From positions 1 through 54,722 of the forward strand of contig CATNCF010000018.1 of NCBI GenBank assembly GCA_950097145.1: a stretch of 54,722 nt of DNA, given 5' to 3'. The position numbers were made by a program, and so were the translations under genes. Below, piece by piece: positions 26,653 to 35,759 of this stretch. The stretch is from an uncultured Lachnospiraceae bacterium. Lineage in GTDB: Bacteria; Bacillota; Clostridia; Lachnospirales; Lachnospiraceae. How positions within the stretch are numbered: the stretch's first letter is position 1; each line of letters opens with the position of its first letter. The notes below the pieces were generated by a model. That model worked only from the letters and a program-made list of their open reading frames with translations, was not told where the DNA came from and searched no databases.

Positions 26653-26681
26653 ATTATAATAAATACGGCAATAGATGTCAA
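26653..26681 (-). promoter_or_regulatory. Consensus promoter of the rex operon
   Basis: TTGACA (26681-26676), 17 bases, TATAAT (26658-26653): an exact sigma-A consensus. It should drive rex, the coiled-coil gene, nnr, alr and mazF. Confidence 0.92.
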
Positions 26682-26715
26682 TGTATGAAAACTTTAACGG
26701 CTTTTTATGAAAAAT

Positions 26716-28635
26716 TTAGTTCTGAATTTCCATCAATTCCTCCCATTTTTCATATAAGTCTTCCAGTTCCTGTTGTTTTTCTTCATATTCCTTGTGGAGT
26801 TCCTGGAGCTTTACAGGGTTTGTGGCAGTCTCACTGTCCAAAAAAGCTTCTTCCAGTTCTGCAATCCGCTGTTCATATTGCTCAATGGCGTCTTCTGTCT
26901 TCTTCCTGTCATTTTCCAGTTTCCTTTGGCGGGCCTGCGCTTCCTTCTGCTGTTTCCAGCCCAGTTTACTTTCACTCTCAGCTTCCGGCTTCACTGTCTC
27001 TTCCTGCCCCGGCACATAAATCCTGGTAAGCTCTCGGTACTTTTCCAGATAATAATCATAATTTCCAATGTAATTGACAATGGTTTCTCCCGTAAGATTT
27101 AAAATCCGCGTGGCAGTCTTATTAATAAAATACCTGTCATGGGACACAAAAAATATGGTTCCCGTATAGCGGTTCAGTGCCTGCTCTAAAATTTCCTTGG
27201 AGGTAATATCCAGATGATTGGTGGGCTCATCCAGAATCAGGAAATTTGCTTCTGACAGCATCAGCTTGGCAAGGGAAAGCCTCCCCCGTTCTCCTCCGCT
27301 TAAATCAGAAACGCGCTTAAACACTTCATCCCCAGTAAAGAGAAAGGCCGCCAGAACATTCCGGATCTCTGTATTTGTAAGCGTGGGATATGCATCCGAA
27401 ATTTCCTCCACCAGGGTCTTTTCCATATGCAGCACCTGATGCTCCTGGTCATAGTAGCCAATATGCACGTTGGCGCCCAGAGTAAGCATTCCGCCGTCTG
27501 CTTCCACCATCCCATTAATGATTTTCAAAATGGTGGTCTTTCCTGTTCCATTATCCCCCAGCAGCGCTACCCGCTCTCCCCGTTTTATCTCAAAAGAAAT
27601 ATCTAAAAACAATGTCTGGCCAGGATATGATTTTGCCAAATGTTCTACGTTCAGCACATCATTTCCGCTGAGAATCCGGGGTTCTAAATTTAGATGAATA
27701 TCTGTGTGCTCCTCTGCGGGCTTTTCCAGACGCCGGATCTTATCCAGCATTTTCTCCCGGCTTTCTGCCCGTTTCACAGACTTTTCACGATTAAAGGATT
27801 TCAGCTTGGCAATCACTTCCTCCTGGTGTTTAATCTCCCGCTGCTGGTTATAATACTGCTTAAGCTGGGCTTCCCGTACCTGAGCCTTTTTTACCGCATA
27901 ATCACTGTAATTTCCCTGGAATACCGATACTTTATGGCGGTCCAGCTCTACCACCTTATGTACCACCCGGTCCAAAAAATAACGGTCATGGCTGACAATG
28001 ACCACCGCTCCTTTATAATTCAATAGAAAGGTCTCCAGCCAGGTAATGGAACCGATATCCAAATGATTGGTGGGCTCGTCCAAAAGTATCACATCTGGCT
28101 TCGTCACAAGCAGCTTCCCCAGACAGACTCTGGTACGCTGGCCGCCGGACAATGACTGCATGTTCTTTGAAAATTCCTCCTGTGCAAAACCAAGCCCTTT
28201 TAGGACCCCTGTGATTTCACTTTTATAGGAAGAACCGCCCTTCCCCTCAAATTCAAGATTCAGGCGGTTATAACTCTCCATAAACTGCTCCAGTTCCGTC
28301 CCGTCCAGACTGCTCATTTTTTCTTCCATGGAAATCAGTGTCTCCTGCAGAGCTATCAATTCTTCCTTTGCTGAAAGAACTTCCTCGTAAATCGTTCTGT
28401 TTCCCTGTATCTCAGGATTCTGAGGCAGATAGCCAATGGTCCTGTTTTTTGCCAGAATCACCTCTCCTTTATCAGCTTCCAGTTCTCCTATGATAATCCT
28501 GAGCAGGGTGGTCTTCCCTGCTCCGTTGATACCCACAATCGCAGCCTTCTCATTGTCCTCAATGTGAAAAGACGCCTGCTGTATGATCTCATCGGTGCCA
28601 AAGGCTTTGCTGATATTCTGGCATGCTAAAATCAT
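26716..28635 (-). CDS. ABC-F family ATPase
   Basis: The 639-residue protein has two ABC domains without membrane segments. Domain 1 shows GINGAGKTTLLRII, LSGGQRTRVCLGKLL and LLDEPTNHLDI. Domain 2 shows GDNGTGKTTILKII, LSGGERGRLSLAKLM and LDEPTNHLDI. A linker and a C-terminal coiled coil (about 555-635) complete an ABC-F protein of the YdiF/Uup type. ABC-F proteins act on the ribosome, either to restart translation or to give antibiotic protection. The sequence does not tell which. It follows icd by 27 bases. Confidence 0.93.
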   Translation of the reverse strand: MILACQNISKAFGTDEIIQQASFHIEDNEKAAIVGINGAGKTTLLRIIIGELEADKGEVILAKNRTIGYLPQNPEIQGNRTIYEEVLSAKEELIALQETLISMEEKMSSLDGTELEQFMESYNRLNLEFEGKGGSSYKSEITGVLKGLGFAQEEFSKNMQSLSGGQRTRVCLGKLLVTKPDVILLDEPTNHLDIGSITWLETFLLNYKGAVVIVSHDRYFLDRVVHKVVELDRHKVSVFQGNYSDYAVKKAQVREAQLKQYYNQQREIKHQEEVIAKLKSFNREKSVKRAESREKMLDKIRRLEKPAEEHTDIHLNLEPRILSGNDVLNVEHLAKSYPGQTLFLDISFEIKRGERVALLGDNGTGKTTILKIINGMVEADGGMLTLGANVHIGYYDQEHQVLHMEKTLVEEISDAYPTLTNTEIRNVLAAFLFTGDEVFKRVSDLSGGERGRLSLAKLMLSEANFLILDEPTNHLDITSKEILEQALNRYTGTIFFVSHDRYFINKTATRILNLTGETIVNYIGNYDYYLEKYRELTRIYVPGQEETVKPEAESESKLGWKQQKEAQARQRKLENDRKKTEDAIEQYEQRIAELEEAFLDSETATNPVKLQELHKEYEEKQQELEDLYEKWEELMEIQN

Positions 28636-28662
28636 GATAAATTTCCTCTACTTTCCTAATTC

Positions 28663-29871
28663 TTACAAAAGACCTTCCAGAGCCTCACGGACTGCCTTAA
28701 TAAATCCTTCACTGTTTAAAACAGTAGGATTCTCCAAGGTAGTAATCAAAGCAAGATCTTTGGTCATCCTGCCAGATTCAATGGTAGAAAGACATGCTTT
28801 CTCCAACTTATCTGCAAAAGCTGACAGTTCCGGCAAATTGTCCAGTTCTCCCCGTTTGCGCAGCGCCCCAGTCCATGCAAAAATTGTCGCTACAGAATTG
28901 GTGGAAGTCTCTTCTCCCTTTAAATGCTTATAATAGTGGCGCTGTACCGTTCCATGGGCCGCTTCATACTCATAATAGCCCTCTGGAGACACCAGGACAG
29001 ACGTCATCATAGCAAGAGAACCAAAGGCAGAGCTTACCATATCGCTCATCACATCGCCGTCATAATTCTTACATGCCCAGATAAATCCGCCTTCCGCCTT
29101 CATAATCCGGGCCACTGCATCGTCTATGAGCGTATAGAAGTATTCAATATCTGCCTCCTTAAATTTATCATCATATTCTTTGTTATAAATTTCCTGGAAA
29201 ATATCTTTGAACGTATGGTCATATTTCTTGGAAATCGTATCTTTGGTGGCAAACCACAGATCCTGTTTCGTGTCTAAAGCATAATTAAAACAGCTCCTTG
29301 CAAAGCTCTCGATGGATTCATTTAAATTATGCTGTCCCTGGATAATTCCTGCTCCCGTAAAATTGTGAATCAGCTCCCTGGTTTCTGTGCCATCCTCAGC
29401 CGTATACACCAGCTCACATGTTCCCGCTCCCGGAATTTTCATTTCACTGGCTTTATACACATCGCCATAGGCATGACGGGCAATGGTAATGGGTTTCTTC
29501 CAGTTCTTCACACAGGGTTCAATGCCTTTCACCGTAATGGGGGTACGGAACACGGTTCCATCGAGAATGGCACGAATAGTCCCATTAGGGCTTTTCCACA
29601 TTTCTTTTAAATCATACTCCGTCATGCGCGCCGCATTAGGGGTAATGGTTGCGCACTTTACGGCAACGCCATATTTTTTTGTAGCATTGGCAGAATCGAA
29701 GGTTACCTGGTCGTCTGTCGCATTTCTGTGCTCTAGTCCCAAATCATAATACTCTGTCTTTAAATCAATAAAAGGAAACAGTAATTCATCCTTAATCATT
29801 TTCCAGAGAATACGAGTCATTTCATCTCCGTCCATCTCTACCAAAGGGGTTGTCATTTTAATTTTTTCCAT
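28663..29871 (-). CDS. icd: NADP-dependent isocitrate dehydrogenase, eukaryote-like type
   Basis: The 402-residue enzyme oxidises isocitrate to 2-oxoglutarate. It belongs to the eukaryote-like homodimeric subfamily: [17 protein letters not shown], then [34 protein letters not shown] and [12 protein letters not shown]. In anaerobes with a partial TCA route it supplies 2-oxoglutarate for glutamate. Its start overlaps the end of the upstream GntR gene by 14 bases, so the two are translationally linked and the regulator may control it. Confidence 0.96.
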   Translation of the reverse strand: MEKIKMTTPLVEMDGDEMTRILWKMIKDELLFPFIDLKTEYYDLGLEHRNATDDQVTFDSANATKKYGVAVKCATITPNAARMTEYDLKEMWKSPNGTIRAILDGTVFRTPITVKGIEPCVKNWKKPITIARHAYGDVYKASEMKIPGAGTCELVYTAEDGTETRELIHNFTGAGIIQGQHNLNESIESFARSCFNYALDTKQDLWFATKDTISKKYDHTFKDIFQEIYNKEYDDKFKEADIEYFYTLIDDAVARIMKAEGGFIWACKNYDGDVMSDMVSSAFGSLAMMTSVLVSPEGYYEYEAAHGTVQRHYYKHLKGEETSTNSVATIFAWTGALRKRGELDNLPELSAFADKLEKACLSTIESGRMTKDLALITTLENPTVLNSEGFIKAVREALEGLL

Positions 29872-30538
29872 TCTTCTGTCCTCCTGTTATGTTTTCCCAT
29901 CCATAGGAATCTATGTTTTTTATAGTATAAATCAAATGCTGTCTGACAGCATCTTCTGCCTTCCCGGCATCCCGCTCCTTCACCGCCTCCAGAATCTTTC
30001 TGTGTTCCCTGGTGGACGCTTCCGGCCTTCCTGGAACAAGAAGGCTGGCTCTGCGGGCCCGTTTTAAGTAATAGTGATAATTCTTTAAAACATGTTCCAA
30101 CATCCTGTTGTTTCCTGCCTCGTATAAAATCTCATGAAACTTGCTGTCCAGCCCTGTAAGCTGCCTGACACGCTCTTTTTTGATATGGTACTCCGACAAA
30201 ATCAAAATCTCTTCCAGTGCTTCCACCTGTTCTGAATCTGCCTGCTCTGCAGCCTTTCTGGCACAAAGGCTCTCAAGGAGGAGGCGCAGTTCAAAAATAT
30301 CCTTCATATCCTGACCGGAAATTCCCACCACATAGGCTCCCCGGTTCGGCACAATCGCCACAAGCCCCTCCAATTCTAACTGGCGCAGTGCTTCCCGCAC
30401 CGGGGTCCTGCTTACCTGAAGCTCATCGCCTATGGCAATTTCTCTCAGTTCTTCCTGTCTGTGATACTTTCCGGCTATAATATCCTCCCGGATGATCTGA
30501 AATACCTTCTGTCCCAATAAATAATTTGCTTCGCTCAA
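29858..30538 (-). CDS. GntR-family (FadR subgroup) transcriptional regulator
   Basis: The 226-residue protein has a winged helix at about 10-75 ([20 protein letters not shown]) and an all-helical FCD ligand domain at about 85-215. The start is TTG at 30538, with AGGAGG nine bases upstream; no better start is present. Its promoter carries the palindrome TGTATACA across the -10 box, the GTATAC core seen in many GntR operators, so self-repression is likely. The overlap with icd suggests that an organic acid is the effector, by inference only. Confidence 0.92.
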   Translation of the reverse strand: MSEANYLLGQKVFQIIREDIIAGKYHRQEELREIAIGDELQVSRTPVREALRQLELEGLVAIVPNRGAYVVGISGQDMKDIFELRLLLESLCARKAAEQADSEQVEALEEILILSEYHIKKERVRQLTGLDSKFHEILYEAGNNRMLEHVLKNYHYYLKRARRASLLVPGRPEASTREHRKILEAVKERDAGKAEDAVRQHLIYTIKNIDSYGWENITGGQKNGKN

Positions 30539-30577
30539 GAGAATCTGCCTCCTGCTGTCATATTAATACCAAGGATA

Positions 30578-30607
30578 ATTGTATACAGTCCGGCTTTTCC
30601 TTGTCAA
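30578..30607 (-). promoter_or_regulatory. Promoter of gntR-icd-ABC-F
   Basis: TTGACA (30607-30602), 18 bases, TACAAT (30583-30578). The stop codon TGA of the upstream transglutaminase gene is inside the -35 hexamer, and no terminator separates the two units. Confidence 0.82.
30580..30587. promoter_or_regulatory. GntR-type operator palindrome
   Basis: TGTATACA, a perfect 8-base palindrome overlapping the -10 box of gntR. It matches the GTATAC-type core of FadR-subgroup operators. Confidence 0.6.
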
Positions 30608-33045
30608 GTGCAAATTTTATTATTCTTGCGTTCTATTGCATGATACAGGGACAAAACTGTCTGGTATTCTTCCTCCGTAACCCCGTGTTCTGAAAACGCC
30701 GCTTTCTGGAATATGAAAAACGCCTGGGACCAGTCATATTCCGGCAGTTCCTGTTCCAGGCTGCACTGGTATTCCCGGTCAGTTCTCCTGTCCTTATCCC
30801 CATAACCCTGTTTTTTCAAAAGCTGGTACAATTCTTTCCCAATCTCCCTGACCGCCTGGGCGCGATCCTTTTGGGAAATCCTTTCCTGACGCCTTTTCCA
30901 TGCCTGTGTTCTGCAGCGCCTGAAAAGAACATAAAGCCCTAAAGCTCCCACAGCCGCCCCTGCCCAGTTCAGCCAGAAACGTTCTGTTTCGTTCTTACCT
31001 GTGCCATCTGAACCGGTCACAATTTTATCCTGGCCTTCTCTTTTCTGTTCTTCCTTTTGTTCTTCCTGCTGAGGCTGATTTTCCTCTTCTTGGCTTCCGT
31101 CTTCATGGGTTTCTCCATGCTCTGCCCGTTCTTTTCGCTCCACGGCCTGGACGACACCTTCTCCCTCTTCCAGCTCGGTAAGCAGTTCCGTGTAAGAGGG
31201 CGGTGTAACTTCCACCGGATAAAATCCAATATTATGCCCATACACTTCCGTCCAGGCATGGGCACGTTCATCTGTCACTTCCGCAGTCCAGGTTCCGTCA
31301 TTATTTTTCTTAAAATCAGAGGGCAGTATCAGATAACCACTGACAAATCGCGCTGGTATGCGGTTCATACGAAAAAGCAATGTGGCCGCTGTGGCAAAAT
31401 GAACACAGTACCCCTTATGCTGGGTAAATAGAAAATACTCTGCATAATCCTCTCCCTCTGGCACCGGTAAAAGATCAAAACTGTAACTGCCATTGTCCCA
31501 CAAAATCTTCTGTATCATCTGAATACTTCTTTCCTGGTCACTGGCGGCCAAAAGTTCCTCTTCTTCCTCAGTTGGCACCCATTCTTCCTGTGATGCCGCC
31601 TGTTCTGTAATTTTTTTCATGTACTTTTTGTAGATCTTTTTTTCCTTTCCGCGCCTCTTTTGGACATAATTTTTCATATCCTCCAGCCCCTCTTCCGGAA
31701 GCATCGTATATGTTCTTCTGGCATATTCCTCATAGGCTGTCCATATGCGATGATTTGCAAGCGTGTCCTTATCCGTCACAAATGCGTCCAGGACCGGGAA
31801 TTTCGCTTCCTCCACTTCTGAATCCCGCAGGCTCAGATAACTGTCCCAATGAAACTTTTGCCCCTTTACTGACGGAAAGGAACCATCTGCCTTCACTGGC
31901 TGTTCCTTGGAAATCCGGGTAAAATAAGGCATCAGCGTATAACCCCTGACATCCCCCGTAATCTCCATAGAAACCTGTTTTTTCTTCCCAACAGGCAAAT
32001 AAAAAATCTCCGTCCCATATTCCAAAAATTCATAGGGAAACGATTGGACAATCCTGGAATATTCCTGTTCGCTTCCACCCTGCTGTTTTGCCCAGTCAGA
32101 GAATTCCTGTCTTGACACACTCTGCCATATTCCACTATCATATGCTCCTCCCACAAATCCCCGGATATAAATATTTTGGGAAACTGGATAATCCACTGTG
32201 ATCTCAAACATCTTTTTTCCAGTCTGTACTGGCGTATCATTTGACAACTCATATTCCTTCTGCCCACTGGGGGAAAACAATGAAAAATTGCCCGCCTGTT
32301 CCAGCATGTCCAGCATCTTATCTTCCAATGCCAGCTGTCTTTTCAGCCAATCCTGATGCCAGACTTCTATCCTGCTCCAAAGAACTGGTGAACCAGATAT
32401 CCACAGAGAAAGCGCAAGGCAGAATCCTATTCCCGCTAATAGCAGAGCCGTCCCCCGCTGCCGGATATCCAAAATATCAACAAGAACCCCTGTCAGCATC
32501 AGAAAAATTCCAACAACAGAAACTGTTTTTCCAACCATAAGCCCTGCAATAATAATCAATGCCGGAAACACAAGGGCTGCCTTTAACTGCCACCTGCTGT
32601 CCCTTAATTTTAACGCCAGGACGCCTTCCAGAATGCCGCACAGCGCCCACAAAACCATAAGAGCCATCCATCCGTAACCCTTAGAACTTCCTTCCATATA
32701 CCAATACAGAAAATCGGTCCTATGATATTGATTGATCAATTCTAAAATCCTATTTGCCGTTTCCCTCGCTGCAGCCTGCATGATCTCCTGGTTCTTTACC
32801 CAAATCCAGGCCAAAACTCCCAGAAAGAGAAATACTCCCGCCAGTGTCCTTCTCCAAGTTCCCGCCATAAGTTCTGCAGCGGCCGCCAGAGCAGCCGCAG
32901 ACACCAGTCGCAAATGCGCCGGAATAGAAAAACCAAGAATGCTTTCCATACAAAAACTCATGCCATATAGGATGAAAAACAGGCAGGTTATCTCCTGCCC
33001 TTTTCCCATCCATTCTTTTTTTCCTTCTTTCAATGTCATGTTCAT
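30604..33045 (-). CDS. Membrane transglutaminase-like protein (MoxR-cluster type)
   Basis: The 813-residue protein has about five or six N-terminal membrane segments (roughly 19-215) and a large external region. A transglutaminase core carries Cys547 (HKGYCVHFATAATLLFR) and His596 (DERAHAWTEVY). Glu612 (YPVEVTPP) stands where many relatives have Asp. A Glu/Gln-rich linker (about 620-680), another membrane segment (about 691-709) and a cytoplasmic tail follow. Such proteins sit with DUF58 and MoxR genes across bacteria; function uncertain. It is the last gene of the V-ATPase operon, 21 bases after DUF58. Confidence 0.9.
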   Translation of the reverse strand: MNMTLKEGKKEWMGKGQEITCLFFILYGMSFCMESILGFSIPAHLRLVSAAALAAAAELMAGTWRRTLAGVFLFLGVLAWIWVKNQEIMQAAARETANRILELINQYHRTDFLYWYMEGSSKGYGWMALMVLWALCGILEGVLALKLRDSRWQLKAALVFPALIIIAGLMVGKTVSVVGIFLMLTGVLVDILDIRQRGTALLLAGIGFCLALSLWISGSPVLWSRIEVWHQDWLKRQLALEDKMLDMLEQAGNFSLFSPSGQKEYELSNDTPVQTGKKMFEITVDYPVSQNIYIRGFVGGAYDSGIWQSVSRQEFSDWAKQQGGSEQEYSRIVQSFPYEFLEYGTEIFYLPVGKKKQVSMEITGDVRGYTLMPYFTRISKEQPVKADGSFPSVKGQKFHWDSYLSLRDSEVEEAKFPVLDAFVTDKDTLANHRIWTAYEEYARRTYTMLPEEGLEDMKNYVQKRRGKEKKIYKKYMKKITEQAASQEEWVPTEEEEELLAASDQERSIQMIQKILWDNGSYSFDLLPVPEGEDYAEYFLFTQHKGYCVHFATAATLLFRMNRIPARFVSGYLILPSDFKKNNDGTWTAEVTDERAHAWTEVYGHNIGFYPVEVTPPSYTELLTELEEGEGVVQAVERKERAEHGETHEDGSQEEENQPQQEEQKEEQKREGQDKIVTGSDGTGKNETERFWLNWAGAAVGALGLYVLFRRCRTQAWKRRQERISQKDRAQAVREIGKELYQLLKKQGYGDKDRRTDREYQCSLEQELPEYDWSQAFFIFQKAAFSEHGVTEEEYQTVLSLYHAIERKNNKICT

Positions 33046-33066
33046 TCTCAGTACCTTTCTAAACTG

Positions 33067-34155
33067 TTACAATAAAAGTTCCAGCTCCATGAGCTGACGC
33101 CGAACCTGGCCCGAACTGAGCTGCGCCAATAATTCCTGATTGCAGAATAGTTCCAGCTTTTCATTCCATACCAGATTGGAGGCATAGGAATCTCCTGCAA
33201 AAGCTCTTCCATAAGCTTCTGGTTCCGCTCCTTTTGTCATTTCTGACACAGATATCTCTCTCCAGAAATCTGCAATATCTTCCATCCTGCGGACTGCCAT
33301 GCGGCACAATCTGTTCTGAACTTTATCACGCCACACCAGATAATGGGGACATTCCTGAGCCATCAGTTCCTGAGAAATGGTATTTACCACCTCCCAATAA
33401 CTTCTCGCTTCTTTTTCTTTCATCCTGGAAGGTTCTGCATCCAGAAAAAACACCACATTACAACCCAGGGGCATACTCAGTTCCGCCACAATCAGAGAAC
33501 TGTTCTTAACAGAAAGTTTCCAATGAATCCTATTAAGCCTGTCCCCTTTTTGATATTCCCGCAGCTTCAGAGTTTCCGAGGGGTCATCCCCCCTTGCGTA
33601 TGGATGATACTGCTCCCCGTCGGATAAAAACATCCTGGTCCGTATGCCGATTTTCAAATGGATCTGATGGACATCCGGAAAAATCAGCGCTTGTTTCTTT
33701 TCTGATATTTTTCGCGGCAGATACAGCAAATTCATCCACTCATAACAGTAGAGTTTTTCGCACTCAGCTTCCCATAAGCCAAATTCAGGATTCTTTAATT
33801 TTCCCTTTAACTCTGCCACGGTTCCTGCAGGTATTTTTCCAGAAAGCTTTACACATTGTTTCTTACTGGATGCCATATTTGTCACTTTGATCGTTAACCT
33901 GACTCTTGGAAGATAAATATTCGTAGGATTTTCTACCCGCATTCCCACCAGATAATCCCCTGTATCGGTCTGTGGATAGGAAAAAAACAAAAGCTCTGGT
34001 TTCAGCTTTTGTTTGATCTCAAATAGCACAGACAGAAAAAAGACGGGCAGTAAAACTGCTGTAAAACATACAATCAATAATGCCCTGCTGTTATATAATA
34101 CTGCCAGATAAAATAATCCTGCTGTTCCCAAAATATACCATATCTTTTTCCACAT
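33067..34155 (-). CDS. DUF58 domain protein
   Basis: The 362-residue protein has two N-terminal membrane segments (about 8-24 and 28-46). A vWA-like DUF58 core follows with the typical signature YHPYARGDDPSETLKLREYQ, then GDRLNRIHWKLSVKNSSLIV. DUF58 proteins occur with MoxR ATPases and are thought to hold a degenerate metal-binding site used in assembling other complexes. It lies between moxR (13-base gap) and the transglutaminase gene. Confidence 0.9.
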   Translation of the reverse strand: MWKKIWYILGTAGLFYLAVLYNSRALLIVCFTAVLLPVFFLSVLFEIKQKLKPELLFFSYPQTDTGDYLVGMRVENPTNIYLPRVRLTIKVTNMASSKKQCVKLSGKIPAGTVAELKGKLKNPEFGLWEAECEKLYCYEWMNLLYLPRKISEKKQALIFPDVHQIHLKIGIRTRMFLSDGEQYHPYARGDDPSETLKLREYQKGDRLNRIHWKLSVKNSSLIVAELSMPLGCNVVFFLDAEPSRMKEKEARSYWEVVNTISQELMAQECPHYLVWRDKVQNRLCRMAVRRMEDIADFWREISVSEMTKGAEPEAYGRAFAGDSYASNLVWNEKLELFCNQELLAQLSSGQVRRQLMELELLL

Positions 34156-34168
34156 GTTCTGCCACCTG

Positions 34169-35113
34169 TCAGACTGTTTTTGGTACAGACGTCTTGTTCA
34201 GTATATCTGTCAAAATCTCTTCCGCATTCATATGGGCTGCCCGGGCTTTGGTACTTAAAATAATGCGGTGCCCGCAGACTGCAAGAAAAATATCTTCCAC
34301 GTCTTCCGGAACTACATAGTCCCGCTGGCGCAGAAACGCCAGGGCCTTTGCCATCTGCAGAATATTAATGGTACCCCTGGGGCTGATTCCCAGGGCAATC
34401 ATGGGGTCTTCCCTGGTATAATTTACTAGATTCCCCACATATTGGTACAATTCCTCCTGGACAAATATTTCTCCTGCCGCTTTTTGCATGGCAAGCAGTC
34501 TCTCACGTGAGATCACAGACTGAACTTCTTCTTTTCTCTGTATCCCTTTTAAAATGTCAATTTCATCCTCCATGCTGGGATATCCCAGCTTTAAACATAC
34601 CATAAAACGATCAAGCTGCGCTTCCGGCAGCATCCAGGTGCCCGCACTTCCAAAGGGGTTCTGTGTGGCAATTACAATAAAAGGGGACGGCACTTCATGG
34701 GTGACTCCATCTACAGTAACCTTCTGCTCCTCCATCACCTCTAAAAGCGCTGACTGGGTTTTGGGTGAAGTCCTGTTAATTTCATCTGCAAGCAGAAGAT
34801 TGCACATGACGCTTCCCTGCTGATACGCAAAGGTTCCAGTTTCTTTCTGATACATAGAAAACCCGGTCAGGTCTGAGGGCAGAACATCCGGCGTAAACTG
34901 TACGCGGTTCTGTTTCAATGACATAGATTTCGATAACGCCATAGCAAGCGTCGTCTTTCCCACGCCCGGAATGTCATTTAACAAAATATGCCCTCCGGCA
35001 AGAATAGCCGCAACAGCTTTCACAATACATTCATCTTTCCCTATTACGGCCTTTTTTACTTCCTGGATTACTTCAAACGCCGGAATCTGCTGTTTATTTT
35101 TCTCTGTTTTCAT
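34169..35113 (-). CDS. MoxR-family AAA+ ATPase
   Basis: The 314-residue ATPase has Walker A DIPGVGKTTLA (GVGKT at 50-54) and Walker B LLLADEINRT. A sensor-1 region VIATQNPFGSAGTWMLPEAQ and the C-terminal lid are also present. MoxR proteins act as chaperones that insert cofactors or assemble multi-subunit complexes, usually with vWA/DUF58 partners. The ATG shares its A with the TAA stop of the V-ATPase D gene, giving tight translational coupling. Whether it helps the ATPase itself is an open inference. Confidence 0.94.
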   Translation of the reverse strand: MKTEKNKQQIPAFEVIQEVKKAVIGKDECIVKAVAAILAGGHILLNDIPGVGKTTLAMALSKSMSLKQNRVQFTPDVLPSDLTGFSMYQKETGTFAYQQGSVMCNLLLADEINRTSPKTQSALLEVMEEQKVTVDGVTHEVPSPFIVIATQNPFGSAGTWMLPEAQLDRFMVCLKLGYPSMEDEIDILKGIQRKEEVQSVISRERLLAMQKAAGEIFVQEELYQYVGNLVNYTREDPMIALGISPRGTINILQMAKALAFLRQRDYVVPEDVEDIFLAVCGHRIILSTKARAAHMNAEEILTDILNKTSVPKTV

Positions 35114-35736
35114 TACTTATTCCTCTGCTTCATCCGCTTAATTACCTTAAGCCTCGTAAACTCTTCCCGTTCTTTTTCTTCCAGGGAATCCTGAATATTC
35201 TTCACCAGAGCTTCGAACCTAGGTATGGTAATATTTTGTAATGCATTGGCACGCTTCTGCGTTTTCTTAATGTTATACGCAAGACGATAGGCACTGGTTT
35301 CAATCTGCGCCAGGCGGATTGTAAGTTCCTTCACTTTCTGAAATCTCTCACATGCCTGATCCAGAGATATTTTCGTGCCGAAAAAACCATATGCAGGCCT
35401 TAATTCCTTTCTGTCATATTCCACTTTGGGGATTTCAGTTCCCATTACGCTTCTCCTCTTAATAGTAATGGATGTTTCCACCGGAACATTCAGACTTAAC
35501 GCTTCCACTTCATGGATTCCCATCTGGATATTGGCTTTCTGCAGCGCAAGATATGCACTGGTAAATGTCTCATCAATCTCTTTCTGAATATCTGTGGCCT
35601 GTTCGATCAGATCCATCAATTCCCGAATCAGAATATTCCGTTTCTTGTCCATCAGTTCATACCCCTGCCTGGACAAAGCCAGGGAATTCTTCGCAAGCAT
35701 TAAATTTCCTTTGGTTGGAAATGTATTTGGGTCCAT
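35113..35736 (-). CDS. ntpD: V-type ATPase subunit D
   Basis: The 207-residue, mostly coiled-coil protein is the central-shaft subunit that turns within the A3B3 ring. The N-terminus (PTKGNLMLAKNSLALSRQGY) and the helical C-terminus are typical of the family. GAGGTGATAT precedes the ATG. It follows subunit B by 23 bases and its stop overlaps the moxR start. Confidence 0.95.
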   Translation of the reverse strand: MDPNTFPTKGNLMLAKNSLALSRQGYELMDKKRNILIRELMDLIEQATDIQKEIDETFTSAYLALQKANIQMGIHEVEALSLNVPVETSITIKRRSVMGTEIPKVEYDRKELRPAYGFFGTKISLDQACERFQKVKELTIRLAQIETSAYRLAYNIKKTQKRANALQNITIPRFEALVKNIQDSLEEKEREEFTRLKVIKRMKQRNK

Positions 35737-35759
35737 TTATATCACCTCAGCTTCATTAC

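Noticed and set aside
26608..26715. Rex box at the rex promoter
   Set aside because: No TTGTTAAnnnnTTAACAA-like palindrome overlaps the promoter, so self-regulation by Rex cannot be claimed.
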